This document shows, one piece after another, positions 41,825-51,714 of a stretch of 64,000 bases of DNA; position 1 is the stretch's first letter; each line of letters starts with the position of its first letter. This DNA comes from Nitrospinaceae bacterium (GTDB taxonomy: Bacteria; Nitrospinota; Nitrospinia; Nitrospinales; Nitrospinaceae), in NCBI GenBank assembly GCA_024644405.1, contig JAHELC010000004.1:1-64000 (forward strand). Direction: 5' to 3'. Below the pieces are notes generated by a model, which made no database searches, was not told the origin of the DNA, and saw only the letters and a program-made list of their open reading frames with translations. Position numbers and translations under genes: made by a program.

Positions 41825-44800
41825 ATGCATATTCACCGCACAATGACCCAGGGTTTAGACGATGCCTACAGCGACCTTACTTTTGTGGAACGGACCTCGC
41901 GGATCATCAACGCCGACGGTTCGGTGGTTGCCGAGATCAACAATGTAGGTGTGCCCAGTACGTGGTCGCAGGTGGCGGTGGATATCATGGCCCAGAAATA
42001 TTTCCGCAAAGCCGGAGTACCGGCCCACACCAAAAAGCGCTATGAAGCCGGCGTTCCCGAGTGGTTGTGTCCTGCCGAAGCGGATACCGAGGCGCTGTCC
42101 CAGCTGCCCGAAGAAAAACGGTATGGACAGGAAACCGATTCGCGTCAGGTATTTCGTCGGCTGGCCGGGTGCTGGACCTACTGGGGATGGAAGAGCGGGT
42201 GCTTCACCAATGAAGATGCCGCCCGTGCTTATTATGACGATATGCGTTACATGTTGGCCCGCCAGTATGCGGCCCCCAATTCCCCGCAGTGGTTCAACAC
42301 CGGTTTAAACTGGGCTTACGGTATTGAAGGACCCGCGCAGGGTCATTATTATGCCAATCCGGAAACCGGCCTGCCCGAAAAATCGAAAACCGCTTACGAG
42401 CGGCCGCAACCGCATGCCTGCTTCATTCTTTCCGTCAGCGACGACCTGGTGAACGAAGGCGGCATCATGGACCTGTGGAACCAGGAAGCGCGCCTGTTCA
42501 AATACGGCTCCGGCACCGGCACCAACTTTTCGAAACTGCGCGGAGCGGGAGAAGCCTTGTCCGGCGGCGGTCAATCGTCCGGCCTGATGAGTTTTCTGAA
42601 GATCGGCGACCGCGCGGCCGGCGCCATCAAATCCGGCGGCACCACACGCCGCGCCGCCAAGATGGTCACCCTCGACATCGATCATCCCGACATCGAAGAG
42701 TTCATCGAATGGAAGGTGCGGGAAGAACGCAAAGTGGCTGCGCTGGCGGTGGGCAGCAAGCTGTGTCGCAAGCATCTCAAGAACGTTTTACAGTCCTGCT
42801 GGGACTGGGACGACGAAGAGAACCGGTTCAACATCCACTCCAACAAAAAACTGCGCAAGGCGGTGCGCGAAGCCGTGCGCGATTTCATTCCGGAAAACTA
42901 TCTGTATCGCATCATCCAGTTGGGGACGCAGGGCGTGCGCGACATCGAGTTCGAGGAATACGACACCAACTGGACGTCGGAAGCGTATCAGACCGTGTCG
43001 GGCCAGAACTCGAACAACTCGGTGCGCCTGACCAACGATTTTCTGAAGGCGGTCGAAAACGACGGGGCATGGGATCTCACTTCCCGCACTTCAGGCAAGG
43101 CGGTGAAAACCGTAAAGGCCCGGGATTTGTGGAAAAAGATCAACGAATCGTCCTGGGCGTCCGCCGATCCCGGCGTGCAGTTCGACACCACGGTCAACGA
43201 ATGGCATACCTGTCCGGAAGGCGGCCGCATCAACGCCTCCAATCCCTGCTCGGAGTACATGTTTCTGGACGACACCGCGTGCAACCTCGCTTCCATCAAC
43301 CTGATCCGGTTTTATGATGAAGAGAGCGGGCAGTTCGACGTGCCCCGGTTCATCGAAGCCTGCCGGTTATGGACGCTGACGCTCGAAATTTCCGTGTCCA
43401 TGGCGCAGTTTCCGAACAAGGCGATTGCGCAGAAAAGTTTTGAGTATCGCACCCTGGGTCTCGGATACGCCAACCTCGGAACCCTGCTGATGGTGCAGGG
43501 CATCGCTTATGATTCGAAAGAAGCGCTGGCCATCACCGGCGCCATCACCGCGCTGATGACGGGTACCTCGTACGCCATGTCGGCCGAAATGGCGGCCGAG
43601 CTGGGACCGTTCTCGCGGTACGAGGCCAACCAGAAACACATGTTGCAGGTAATCCGCAACCATCGCCGCGCCGCTTACAACTGCGACTCTTACGAGTACG
43701 AAGGCCTCACCACTTTCCCGCAGGGCATCGACGCCGCGTATTGTCCCGAATATCTCCGGACCGCGGCAGTGGAGTCGTGGGACCGCGCCCTGGAGCTGGG
43801 GGTTCGGCACGGTTACCGCAACGCGCAGACCACCTGCATTGCCCCGACCGGCACCATCGGTTTGTTGATGGATTGCGACACCACCGGCATCGAACCCGAT
43901 TTTGCACTGGTCAAGTACAAGAAACTTGCAGGCGGCGGTTACTTCAAGATCATCAACCAGTCGGTGCCTATGGCGCTGAGGAAACTGGGGTATCCGGTAT
44001 CGGAGATCAATGACATTGTCAGCTACTGCGTGGGTTCGGGCAGTCTCGCCGCTTCTCCGGTTATCAACCACGAATCGTTGAAGGCCAGGGGCTTTACCGA
44101 CGAGGTGCTGGAGAAGGTGGAAAAAGAATTACCGAAAGCCTTCGATATAACGTTCGCCTTCAACAAACATGTGCTTGGGGAGGCCTTCTGCAGGGAAACC
44201 CTGGGCATCCAGGAAGAATTGTTGGACGATTTCAGCTTCAACATGCTCAAGCATCTGGGATTTTCCGATGAAGACATCTGCCAAGCCAACGACGCGGTGT
44301 GCGGCACCATGACCATTGAAGGAGCGCCGCACCTGGATGAAATACATTATCCGATTTTCGACTGTGCCAACAAGTGCGGCAAGTACGGCAAGCGGTTTAT
44401 CCGCCACGAAGCCCATATTCATAAAATGGCCGCCGCCCAGCCGTTTATTTCCGGCGCGATCTCCAAGACCATCAACATGCCCAACAGCTCTTCGGTCAAG
44501 GAAGTGGAAGAAGCTCACATGCAGTCGTGGAAACTGATGCTCAAAGGAACCGCGGTGTATCGTGACGGATCCAAGCTCAGCCAGCCGCTCAACAGTGTGG
44601 CGGCGGACGACTTCAAGCTTTCCATGCTGGAGGAAGAAGAGGAACAAACGCCACTCAAGGTGGCGGAGGAAATGGTGCAACTGATCAAGAAGCGCCACAC
44701 CCTGCCTCACCGCCGGAAAGGTTACACGCAAAAAGCCGTGGTCGGCGGACACAAGGTGTATCTGCGCACCGGTGAATACAACGACGGTACATTGGGTGAA

Positions 44801-45472
44801 ATTTTCATCGACATGCACAAGGAAGGCGCGGCCTACAGAAGCTTGATGAACTGTTTCGCGATCTCCATTTCACTCGGTTTGCAACACGGCGTTCCGCTCG
44901 AGGAGTTTGTCGATGCGTTCGTTTTTACCCGGTTCGAGCCCAACGGCATCGTTATCGGCAATGACCGAATTTCCATGTCGACTTCGACGATAGATTATAT
45001 TTTCCGGGAGCTTGCCATCAATTACCTGGGTCGGAACGATCTGGCCCAGGTAACTCCTGAAGACCTGCGCTCCGACGCACTTCAGAAAAACGAAGAAGTG
45101 TCGCCAGAAGATCAGGAAGGAGAGGCCGAAGAAGGCGTGGGCGAGATCGCCGAACTGGATTTGGGAATTGACGAAGAGATACCGCCGACGGACGCACCGG
45201 CTGAAACCTCCGAGCCTCATCCGGTGGGAGGCAACGGCAACGGCCATGGCAAGTCCAACGGTGGGACCAACGGTGGGACCAACGGCGGAACGGTTGTTCA
45301 CGGCCTGGGAACCGTGGTCCTCACCAACCGCGGTACGAAAAACGGCTCCGCGCTGGCCAAACTGAAAGGCTACGAAGGCGACCCGTGCGGTGAGTGCGGT
45401 CAACTCACCCTCGTCCGGAACGGCACGTGTCTGAAATGTTTATCTTGCGGTGCAACATCCGGGTGTTCATGA
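41825..45472 (+). CDS. nrdJ: Vitamin B12-dependent (class II) ribonucleoside-diphosphate reductase
   Basis: A 1215-residue enzyme that makes deoxyribonucleotides with adenosylcobalamin, so it works with or without oxygen. The catalytic alpha/beta barrel shows [35 protein letters not shown] (substrate cysteine region) and [23 protein letters not shown]. After about residue 1000 comes the RNR extension domain, then an acidic linker, a Gly/Asn/Thr tandem repeat (NGGT, three units) and a C-terminal cysteine cluster CGECGQ...CLKCLSCG...CS that probably acts as zinc finger and reducing tail. ATG 41825 is preceded by GGAGAG; the TTG at 41813 overlaps that site. NrdR boxes lie upstream. Confidence 0.95.
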   Translation: MHIHRTMTQGLDDAYSDLTFVERTSRIINADGSVVAEINNVGVPSTWSQVAVDIMAQKYFRKAGVPAHTKKRYEAGVPEWLCPAEADTEALSQLPEEKRYGQETDSRQVFRRLAGCWTYWGWKSGCFTNEDAARAYYDDMRYMLARQYAAPNSPQWFNTGLNWAYGIEGPAQGHYYANPETGLPEKSKTAYERPQPHACFILSVSDDLVNEGGIMDLWNQEARLFKYGSGTGTNFSKLRGAGEALSGGGQSSGLMSFLKIGDRAAGAIKSGGTTRRAAKMVTLDIDHPDIEEFIEWKVREERKVAALAVGSKLCRKHLKNVLQSCWDWDDEENRFNIHSNKKLRKAVREAVRDFIPENYLYRIIQLGTQGVRDIEFEEYDTNWTSEAYQTVSGQNSNNSVRLTNDFLKAVENDGAWDLTSRTSGKAVKTVKARDLWKKINESSWASADPGVQFDTTVNEWHTCPEGGRINASNPCSEYMFLDDTACNLASINLIRFYDEESGQFDVPRFIEACRLWTLTLEISVSMAQFPNKAIAQKSFEYRTLGLGYANLGTLLMVQGIAYDSKEALAITGAITALMTGTSYAMSAEMAAELGPFSRYEANQKHMLQVIRNHRRAAYNCDSYEYEGLTTFPQGIDAAYCPEYLRTAAVESWDRALELGVRHGYRNAQTTCIAPTGTIGLLMDCDTTGIEPDFALVKYKKLAGGGYFKIINQSVPMALRKLGYPVSEINDIVSYCVGSGSLAASPVINHESLKARGFTDEVLEKVEKELPKAFDITFAFNKHVLGEAFCRETLGIQEELLDDFSFNMLKHLGFSDEDICQANDAVCGTMTIEGAPHLDEIHYPIFDCANKCGKYGKRFIRHEAHIHKMAAAQPFISGAISKTINMPNSSSVKEVEEAHMQSWKLMLKGTAVYRDGSKLSQPLNSVAADDFKLSMLEEEEEQTPLKVAEEMVQLIKKRHTLPHRRKGYTQKAVVGGHKVYLRTGEYNDGTLGEIFIDMHKEGAAYRSLMNCFAISISLGLQHGVPLEEFVDAFVFTRFEPNGIVIGNDRISMSTSTIDYIFRELAINYLGRNDLAQVTPEDLRSDALQKNEEVSPEDQEGEAEEGVGEIAELDLGIDEEIPPTDAPAETSEPHPVGGNGNGHGKSNGGTNGGTNGGTVVHGLGTVVLTNRGTKNGSALAKLKGYEGDPCGECGQLTLVRNGTCLKCLSCGATSGCS
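45257..45292 (+). repeat. Tandem 12-base repeat inside nrdJ
   Basis: Three consecutive units of AACGGTGGGACC (third unit with two changes) encode NGGT three times in the linker before the C-terminal cysteine cluster. The first two units are identical in DNA, which suggests recent slippage expansion. Confidence 0.85.
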
Positions 45473-45510
45473 CTTAACCCTCCGAATCATCCGGAGCACC
45501 GTGGTTTAAG

Positions 45511-45556
45511 GGCCAGATCCTTATTTACCCTGCCAAAGTAAGGATCTGGCCTTTTC
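45511..45556 (+). terminator. Terminator after nrdJ
   Basis: A 13-bp perfect stem GGCCAGATCCTTA/TAAGGATCTGGCC with a 15-base loop is followed by TTTTCT. It also faces the convergent gene ending at 45573 and may work in both directions. Confidence 0.9.
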
Positions 45557-45572
45557 TAATTTGCGACCCGCT

Positions 45573-46544
45573 TCAATCCTGAAGCGGGTTTTCTGTTTGG
45601 AAACCGGTTTCGGGAGTGGCCGATTTGGCGCAACGGAAACCGAAGGTCGGATTGTTGATGTTGGGGTCGGCCAGGTTGCGGTAGGAAATGGTGGCCATCT
45701 CCGGCGGACTCCTCCAACCGCCGCCTTTGACCGGATACAGGGAGTTGCTTTGCAGTTCCGGCCGGGATTCGACAAGCGACGGCAGTACAATCGGGGTGCT
45801 GACCCATTCCCACACATTGCCGATCATATCCAATGCTCCGAAGGGGCTGGCGCCTCTTGGAAAGGAACCCGGCGGCGCGGCATTCACAAACCCGTCCCGA
45901 TCCCCCTGAATATTCCTGAACATTTCCAGAGGCTGGTCGCCCCAGGGAAACAGGTGCTCCGAGTTTCCGCGGGCGGCGGCTTCCCATTCGTTTTCTGACG
46001 GCAGGCGTTTGCCGGCCCACTGGCAATAGCGTTGGGCGTTGAACCAGTTGATCCCCATGGCCGGACACTGCGGGCACTCTTCGCCGCCGGTGTAGAGGGT
46101 CTCATCGTAGTCCGGGTTGAATTGCTTGTATTGCGCTACCGTGATTTCCTTTTGGTCGATCAAAAACTCAGGCAGGTTTTTGTGTTCGAGTCGCTGGTTT
46201 TGTCCCACTTGAAATGGGGATACATTTTCCGAGGGAACCCAGTAAGACCCGGCCGGAATCCGGACCAGTATCGACTGGTCCTTGTGATGGATCACAGTAG
46301 GCAGGTGAAACGTTCTGGGAATTTGCGAAGTGGGTGCGGGCCGGATCGTGGGCCGGGTATATTGAACCGGTGCTTTGGGTTTGGGTTTCTGAGGGACCGG
46401 GACGGTTTTGCCCGGCTGAGGTTTGACTTCGGGGAACAGAGTGCCGTGCTGGGTTCGCTGATGAGAACGGGGCCGCTTTTCGGGGGGAGTTCCACAGCCT
46501 GAAACAAAAAGTACCGTCAACAACAGGATGCCCGCAAACTTCAC
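45573..46544 (-). CDS. SUMF1/FGE-fold lipoprotein
   Basis: A 323-residue lipoprotein with lipobox VSGC (Cys17). A Pro/Lys/Thr-rich linker (about 20-90) leads to the SUMF1 domain: LVRIPAGSYWV, FLIDQKEITVAQYKQF, PAMGINWFNAQRYCQWAGKRLPSENEWEAAARG, FPWGDQP, SPFGALDMIGNVWEWV and GGGWRSPP...FGFRCA. As in the SUMF1 gene at 34.7 kb, the catalytic cysteine pair of FGE is absent after GGGW. It is therefore a probable binding domain in the cell envelope. Its ATG overlaps the stop of the TPR lipoprotein gene (ATGA), so the two are translationally coupled. Confidence 0.88.
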   Translation of the reverse strand: MKFAGILLLTVLFVSGCGTPPEKRPRSHQRTQHGTLFPEVKPQPGKTVPVPQKPKPKAPVQYTRPTIRPAPTSQIPRTFHLPTVIHHKDQSILVRIPAGSYWVPSENVSPFQVGQNQRLEHKNLPEFLIDQKEITVAQYKQFNPDYDETLYTGGEECPQCPAMGINWFNAQRYCQWAGKRLPSENEWEAAARGNSEHLFPWGDQPLEMFRNIQGDRDGFVNAAPPGSFPRGASPFGALDMIGNVWEWVSTPIVLPSLVESRPELQSNSLYPVKGGGWRSPPEMATISYRNLADPNINNPTFGFRCAKSATPETGFQTENPLQD

Positions 46545-46963
46545 CGCGTTGCCGCCTCTTCTTTCATGTATTGATCCATCTTCTTTTTCAAACGGCGGTA
46601 GATGGCGTATTCCCTATCCGCTTTTTCCTTTTGACCCATCTGTTCGTAAGTGTAGCCCAGGCTGTAATGCGCATCCACAAAGGTCGGGTCGATACGCAAA
46701 GCGGTCAGGAATGATTTTTCAGCGAGGTCGTACTTTTCACGGTAGTTGTGAATTCCTCCCAGCCCATAGTATCCGTTTGGGTTTTTGGGGTTTTTGTCGA
46801 TGGCATTTTGAAACGCCTGTTCCGCGCCTTCATAATCCTGTGCTTCGACTTTGGACAGCCCTTCCTTGTAATATTCGTCACTGTTTTTGTCCGAGCATTG
46901 CGGTAAAATCAAAGCCAGACTACAGAGCAGGAACAGGGTTGAAAAAGTTCGGTTGGAGGGCAC
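46541..46963 (-). CDS. TPR-repeat lipoprotein
   Basis: A 140-residue protein with a signal ending LALILPQC (lipobox-like, Cys23) and two to three TPR units: YKEGLSKVEAQDYEGAEQAFQNAIDKNPKN near 32-61, GYYGLGGIHNYREKYDLAEKSFLTALRIDPTF near 64-95, then AHYSLGYTYEQMGQKEKADREY. It is probably anchored in the periplasm. The SUMF1 lipoprotein gene follows with a 4-base overlap. Confidence 0.85.
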   Translation of the reverse strand: MPSNRTFSTLFLLCSLALILPQCSDKNSDEYYKEGLSKVEAQDYEGAEQAFQNAIDKNPKNPNGYYGLGGIHNYREKYDLAEKSFLTALRIDPTFVDAHYSLGYTYEQMGQKEKADREYAIYRRLKKKMDQYMKEEAATR

Positions 46964-47116
46964 GTGGGGCCTTTTTTGTTAGGTGAAAATGCGTCGGGTC
47001 CTGAGTCTTTTGGATCGTCAGTGAGACTATTAAAAATGATAACACCATTAACAGGTTTCTGCCAGAACAACCCCTCCCGCATGTTTAAACTGATTGGATA
47101 AGGGACTGTTGCGCTC

Positions 47117-48400
47117 ATGGAGATCAACTTCTATTGGATAGCCTTCGGCGTCGGAGCGTTTCTGGTTTGTGTGCTCGCGGTGTTGATCGTCAAAGGCTAC
47201 GGGCTTTTGCAGGTGCGGTGGTTGAATATCTCCCGTTTGCGCAATCTCCAACAACAGGCATCCGAAACCTCCGACCCGGTAGAACGCGCTTCTCTGAATG
47301 CGATCACCCTCCGTTGCGAAGCCCTGCGCGGCCGCTGGGTGCTGGGCGAAGCGGACTTGGCCTTGATTGAAAACACGCGGAAACTGGTCCGGGAGATCGC
47401 GGAACTTCATTATCCCCAATCCGCCCAGCCCCTCGCCGAGGCCCGGATCGAGAACGTTCTGAACGCTTTTCTTGAAATGAAGACGCACATCCTGCAGTTG
47501 ACCCGGTTGCGGGGCATTCGGGAATGGACCCGGTTTCGGCTGCGCCACCTGGTGTGGTTGTCGGAAGCGTGGGCGCGCAAAACCCAGTTGGAGCAAACCC
47601 CAACGGTAAAGGCCGTGCGCCGTTCTAAACTGCTTCCCATCGTCAAATGGATCTATACGGCCCTGCGTTCCTTGGATCTGGTTTTCTGGTCCTTGAAAAT
47701 GACGGTATTTTTTTTGTACGATATCGTGTTTAAAGTTTTTCTTATCCGGTGGACTTTGCTGGTGGGAGAAAGCGCCATTCGGGTTTACAGCGATCGGGAC
47801 AAGGATGAGGAAATTTCTCCGGAAGAACTGCTGGAGGATATGGATGCCCTGCCGGATCCCAGGGATTTTCAGGAAACCGGTTTGACCGGGGAGGTTAAAG
47901 AGCTGGTGGATGCCTCGCGCAATGCCCTTTTATTTCATCTGGGGGCAATGAGCTGGCGGGAAGCGCGACAACGGTATGACGGCCTGGTGAAAGATATTGC
48001 GCGCGTCCATCATCCGCAATCGGAGCGGCCACTGTATGAAGCGCGTTTGTATGATCTGCTGATCGGTTTCTCACGCTTTGCAGAGCAGGTCGTGAATCTC
48101 AAGTCCAAACCGGTCATCAACAAAATGCTCAGACTCCGCCTGTCTCATCTGTTGAAGGTGAAGGACGCCGCGAACTGGGCGCTAGAAAACCAGCTGGTCG
48201 AATTGGCGCGGAAATACAAGGTCGGGACCGCAGTTAAATATTCCGCCCTCATGTACAAAGCGTTTAAGAAGGGACATCCGGGTATTTTGTTCAAGGATGT
48301 GGCGCTGACGCTTACGCGGGAAGCGGGAAAACGATGGGTGCTGATTTACCTCCACGATAAGATTGCCGTGGAGGCCCACTGGGTCTACAAACCGAAATAG
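47117..48400 (+). CDS. Membrane protein with an internal duplication, unknown function
   Basis: A 427-residue protein. An N-terminal helix (FYWIAFGVGAFLVCVLAVLIV) and a central hydrophobic stretch (LDLVFWSLKMTVFFLYDIVFKVFLIRW, near 188-215) anchor it. Two halves resemble each other: LVREIAELHYPQSAQPLAEARIENVLNAF near 92-120 and LVKDIARVHHPQSERPLYEARLYDLLIGF near 292-320, each followed by a basic helix ending in RLRHLV/RLSHLL. An acidic linker (DRDKDEEISPEELLEDMD) resembles an EF-hand loop. I recognise no family. Confidence 0.7.
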   Translation: MEINFYWIAFGVGAFLVCVLAVLIVKGYGLLQVRWLNISRLRNLQQQASETSDPVERASLNAITLRCEALRGRWVLGEADLALIENTRKLVREIAELHYPQSAQPLAEARIENVLNAFLEMKTHILQLTRLRGIREWTRFRLRHLVWLSEAWARKTQLEQTPTVKAVRRSKLLPIVKWIYTALRSLDLVFWSLKMTVFFLYDIVFKVFLIRWTLLVGESAIRVYSDRDKDEEISPEELLEDMDALPDPRDFQETGLTGEVKELVDASRNALLFHLGAMSWREARQRYDGLVKDIARVHHPQSERPLYEARLYDLLIGFSRFAEQVVNLKSKPVINKMLRLRLSHLLKVKDAANWALENQLVELARKYKVGTAVKYSALMYKAFKKGHPGILFKDVALTLTREAGKRWVLIYLHDKIAVEAHWVYKPK

Positions 48401-48418
48401 AAGGTTCCGGTGAAAAAC

Positions 48419-49474
48419 TTATTGTTTGGAGGTGGTCATGGCTTTGCCCAGATTGGAGATCTCCGCGACCAATTGAATCCTGTCCGACTGCAGGCTCATG
48501 CGCTTGTCGATGAGGGTGTCGATCTGGACGTTGACCTGGTCAAAACTTTCATCCCCGGGATATTCGCTCAGTAAAGTCTGGAACGCATCGTTGATTTTCA
48601 GCTCCACATGGAAGCTGTTTTGAAACGACAGGATCAGGGACTGGAAGATATTCTTGAAGCCTTGGGAAATGGAAAATTTATGTTTGTTGGTCAGAGCCCA
48701 GTTTTTTAAAGTATCGGCCCCTTGTTCAACCGCCCTTTTGGAAGCGCCCAGTTCAATATTGGCGATTTTGACGAAAGAGGCTCCGTTTTCCGGAACGTAA
48801 TTTGATACCCCGGTCACTTCTGGTCTCTCCATTTCGGAGATGCGGGCTTTGATGAGGTAGACCAAACTCTGGTTGGAATGGACAATAGATTTGAACAGAT
48901 AATACGATGGATTGTTCTGTTCCAACTGGCCCATCCGTAGTTTTAACAGTTGATTTTCACCTTCCAGGGCACGGATGATGGTTCGCCGCGACCGCAGATC
49001 GAACTGGTTGACCACCGACAGGTCCCGAGTCAAACTGGCCTCAAACAAATTGTAAGTGTCGTCGAGCGATTGACGGATGATCTGGGTATATTCTTTCAGG
49101 TACCCGTTGAATTCTTTAACCTGGGGGCGAAACCGGTCCGTTTTGAATTCGGGTGCGTAAATCGTGTCGAGTTTGGCGCTGGCGGTTTTGAATCTTTCCT
49201 CAATGACGGCCGACATCTGGCGTTTTTTCTGCAGTGCGTCCTCTTCCCCGATGGTCTCCATCAATACCCCCTGACTCACATCGTCGATGGCCGAGGTTTG
49301 GGTGAAAACTTCCGTCAATTCGTTGTACAGGCTCGTCGAACTTTCCAGATACCGTGTGTATTCGTTAAGATCGTGAAACAGGTCCGTATTGCCACTGGGA
49401 GCGGCAACCAGGTTTTTACTGAATGAAAAAACGCAAATCAGAAGTATGGCAAAAACGCGGTATCGAAAATTCAT
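48419..49474 (-). CDS. Secreted helical protein of unknown function
   Basis: A 351-residue protein with a signal peptide (FAILLICVFSFSKNLVAA). The rest is almost all helical, with likely coiled-coil segments (RRTIIRALEGENQLLKLRMGQLEQN near 173-197). No domain recognised. It converges with the duplicated membrane-protein gene, 18 bases between stops, but lies on the other strand. Confidence 0.7.
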   Translation of the reverse strand: MNFRYRVFAILLICVFSFSKNLVAAPSGNTDLFHDLNEYTRYLESSTSLYNELTEVFTQTSAIDDVSQGVLMETIGEEDALQKKRQMSAVIEERFKTASAKLDTIYAPEFKTDRFRPQVKEFNGYLKEYTQIIRQSLDDTYNLFEASLTRDLSVVNQFDLRSRRTIIRALEGENQLLKLRMGQLEQNNPSYYLFKSIVHSNQSLVYLIKARISEMERPEVTGVSNYVPENGASFVKIANIELGASKRAVEQGADTLKNWALTNKHKFSISQGFKNIFQSLILSFQNSFHVELKINDAFQTLLSEYPGDESFDQVNVQIDTLIDKRMSLQSDRIQLVAEISNLGKAMTTSKQ

Positions 49475-49533
49475 AACCCTCTTTCCTTAGATAGGGGAAA
49501 CATCCGGTGCCTTGCTTTGCGGGCAGGATTGAC

Positions 49534-49562
49534 CGGAGTTGGGAGTGGATACCCCAACTTCC
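49534..49562. repeat. Hairpin upstream of the secreted helical protein gene
   Basis: CGGAGTTGGG pairs with CCCAACTTCCG across a 9-base loop, one bulged base. It lies about 60 bases upstream of the start codon at 49474 and may be in its leader. Confidence 0.35.
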
Positions 49563-49733
49563 GTCATTTCCACACGTTTCCCAATTTCTCGTTTTTATTG
49601 ATCTAATCTCAGGATAAGTAAGGAACAGGCGCTTGGCAAACATTATTTTAGAATGTTATTGTAAATTTAACTGGAGTTGCTTTTAATGGATTGAATTATA
49701 TGAAGTTTCTATGAAATCGGGGGGTTAGGAGGT

Positions 49734-50585
49734 TCACCCGATTGGGTCATGCGGGGGCGTCATCCGGTAGGCTACACGCACTTCGCTGGCATAAACATCC
49801 GCCCAATGGGAGGCCTGCTTTTGCTCAGGGGTCCACAGGTCGCGCCAGTGGCAGGGTTTCTGAATGTAGTCGTCCCACTCCAGAAACCGGAAGTCCAGGC
49901 CCAGAACCTGGAACCAGATTTCCAGCAGGGCACGGCTGGGGAAGGTGGTTAGGACGAGTTCCTTGCCTTTATAAAGGAAAGCATTGGGCAGCCGGTAATC
50001 TTTTTTCTCCGATTGGGTCAACGAGGTCAGCAGGATGGGACTCTCGAACGTTTCATCCTGCAAATGAGAATAATACTGGAGCGCGTCTTTCCCCTGCAGG
50101 GCGGCGTAGCGGGCGGTGAAAGTATCGAGCAGAATACATTTGCGCGCCACCCGCGCCATCAACTGAAGCAGGCGAAAGGGTTCCATCACGTAATAAAGCA
50201 GGCCGAAACAGAGGACCGTATCGAAACTATCCGGTTCGCGGGCTTCCAGGAATTCAAACACGTCCTGCACTTCGAACCGGTAAGAGTCTGGAGGAACCTG
50301 CATTCGGCTGAATAAATCCTCCCCTTTGCGGATCATGGCGGCCTCGGTATCCACGCCGTGAACGTGGCGCGCCCCCAACTGTAACGCGGCGTGGGAGAGG
50401 GTCCCCATGTGTGAGGCCAGATCCAGCACCCGGCAGTTTTTTATCACGTCGGCATTCCGGGCCAGCAGGGTGTCCACCCGGCCGTTCAGGCATTCGTAAT
50501 GATAAGGAATGGCCCAGCGTTTGCCGCGGCTGTCTTCCTTTAAAAAGGGCGAATCTTCCGGGAAATAAGAATGGACTTTTTTCAA
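49734..50585 (-). CDS. SAM-dependent methyltransferase (CmoB-like Rossmann domain)
   Basis: About 283 residues from TTG 50585, or 309 from TTG 50663. The methyltransferase core shows RVLDLASHMGTLSHAALQLGARHVHGVDTEAAMI (motif I and II) and FDTVLCFGLLYYVMEPFRLLQLMARV. The style recalls CmoB/DUF1698 enzymes, but the substrate is unknown. The far start is doubtful because TATAAT, a likely -10 element, lies just after it; the near TTG is preceded by AGG at 7 bases. It is divergent from pstS. Confidence 0.7.
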   Translation of the reverse strand: MKKVHSYFPEDSPFLKEDSRGKRWAIPYHYECLNGRVDTLLARNADVIKNCRVLDLASHMGTLSHAALQLGARHVHGVDTEAAMIRKGEDLFSRMQVPPDSYRFEVQDVFEFLEAREPDSFDTVLCFGLLYYVMEPFRLLQLMARVARKCILLDTFTARYAALQGKDALQYYSHLQDETFESPILLTSLTQSEKKDYRLPNAFLYKGKELVLTTFPSRALLEIWFQVLGLDFRFLEWDDYIQKPCHWRDLWTPEQKQASHWADVYASEVRVAYRMTPPHDPIG

Positions 50586-50796
50586 TCGTAACCTATTGAT
50601 ATATTGAGCATTATTTGCACATTGAAGAGTACGGGAGGCCCGCTGACGGTTATTATAGCTCAATTGACTGAAAAAGCAGGAGGAGGATTGATTGTAAGGT
50701 CTGCTGAACCTCTGCGACCAATAAAATCAGTTGCATTGATATATGTAGATAGGTAAATATGTCCTGATTGAGGGGTTTATTTTAAAGGGATTTTCA

Positions 50797-51714
50797 ATGC
50801 CAGGAAGATTTTCGAAAAAATTAATTCTGGGCATGGCTCTGATCCTGTTGGGAGTGGGAATTTCCATACAAATATGGCCGGGAGGTGGGTTTCACGTCCT
50901 GGCCCAGGATTCTGCAGTGATCCGGGTTGCCGGGTCGACCACGGTTTTGCCTATCGTGTCCCGCGCGGCGGAGAGGTTTCAGGCTGACCACCCAGCGATC
51001 AAAATCACAGTCAATGCCGGCGGCTCCGGTGTGGGAGTCCACGGTGCCGGCACCCGGCGGTTGGATATCGGCCTCGCCTCCCGTGAGATCACTCCGAAAG
51101 AAAACGATCGTTACGCTTCACTCCACACGACCGTCATCGGTCGCGACGCCGTCGCGTGCGTGGTGTCCTCCGAAATATTTCGCAGTGGCGTTCATGCGCT
51201 TTCCAGAAAACAGATCGGCGACATTTATCTCGGCAAGATCACCAACTGGCGGCAAGTCGGCGGACCGGACCGGCAAATCATCGTCATCGACAAGGAGACA
51301 CACCGCGGCACCCGCCATGTGTTCATGCGCTATCTGTTCGGAAAATCAAACGCGCGGGCACCGGGTGCACGGCTGGTCACCGGATCCAACAACGAGGAGC
51401 AGGCTAAAATCGCCCAGAGCGATGCCGCCATCGGCTTGCTTTCCATCGCCTGGATCAATGACGATGTGGTCGGCATCGGCATCCGCGAAGGCCGTCGGGT
51501 CATCAAACCCACCCTGGAGAACGTACGCTCCGGACGTTTTCCGATCGCCCGCAACCTGAATCTGGTGACTGCCGGTGAGCCCAATGATGTGGTTGGACGA
51601 TTTGTCGATTACATGCTGAGCCCGAAAGGACAAGAACTCGTTCAAGCCAGCGGGTACATTCCCATTCACTCCCCGCAAGCCGTCTCCAAGGTGGCGGGTT
51701 CTCATTCCAAATGA
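50797..51714 (+). CDS. pstS: Phosphate ABC transporter substrate-binding protein
   Basis: A 305-residue periplasmic phosphate receptor. A signal or N-terminal anchor (KLILGMALILLGVGISIQIW) precedes the mature start VIRVAGSTTVLPIVSRAAERF. The phosphate-contact elements GGSGVGVHG and ASREITPKE are present, as is IDKETHRGTRHVFMRYLF. It delivers phosphate to PstCA. It starts the pstSCAB operon, in which each later gene overlaps the previous one by 4 bases (ATGA). No clear Pho box was found. Confidence 0.93.
   Translation: MPGRFSKKLILGMALILLGVGISIQIWPGGGFHVLAQDSAVIRVAGSTTVLPIVSRAAERFQADHPAIKITVNAGGSGVGVHGAGTRRLDIGLASREITPKENDRYASLHTTVIGRDAVACVVSSEIFRSGVHALSRKQIGDIYLGKITNWRQVGGPDRQIIVIDKETHRGTRHVFMRYLFGKSNARAPGARLVTGSNNEEQAKIAQSDAAIGLLSIAWINDDVVGIGIREGRRVIKPTLENVRSGRFPIARNLNLVTAGEPNDVVGRFVDYMLSPKGQELVQASGYIPIHSPQAVSKVAGSHSK

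Noticed and set aside
50664-50796. Pho box upstream of pstS
   Set aside because: No pair of CTGTCAT-like direct repeats at 11-base spacing could be seen.
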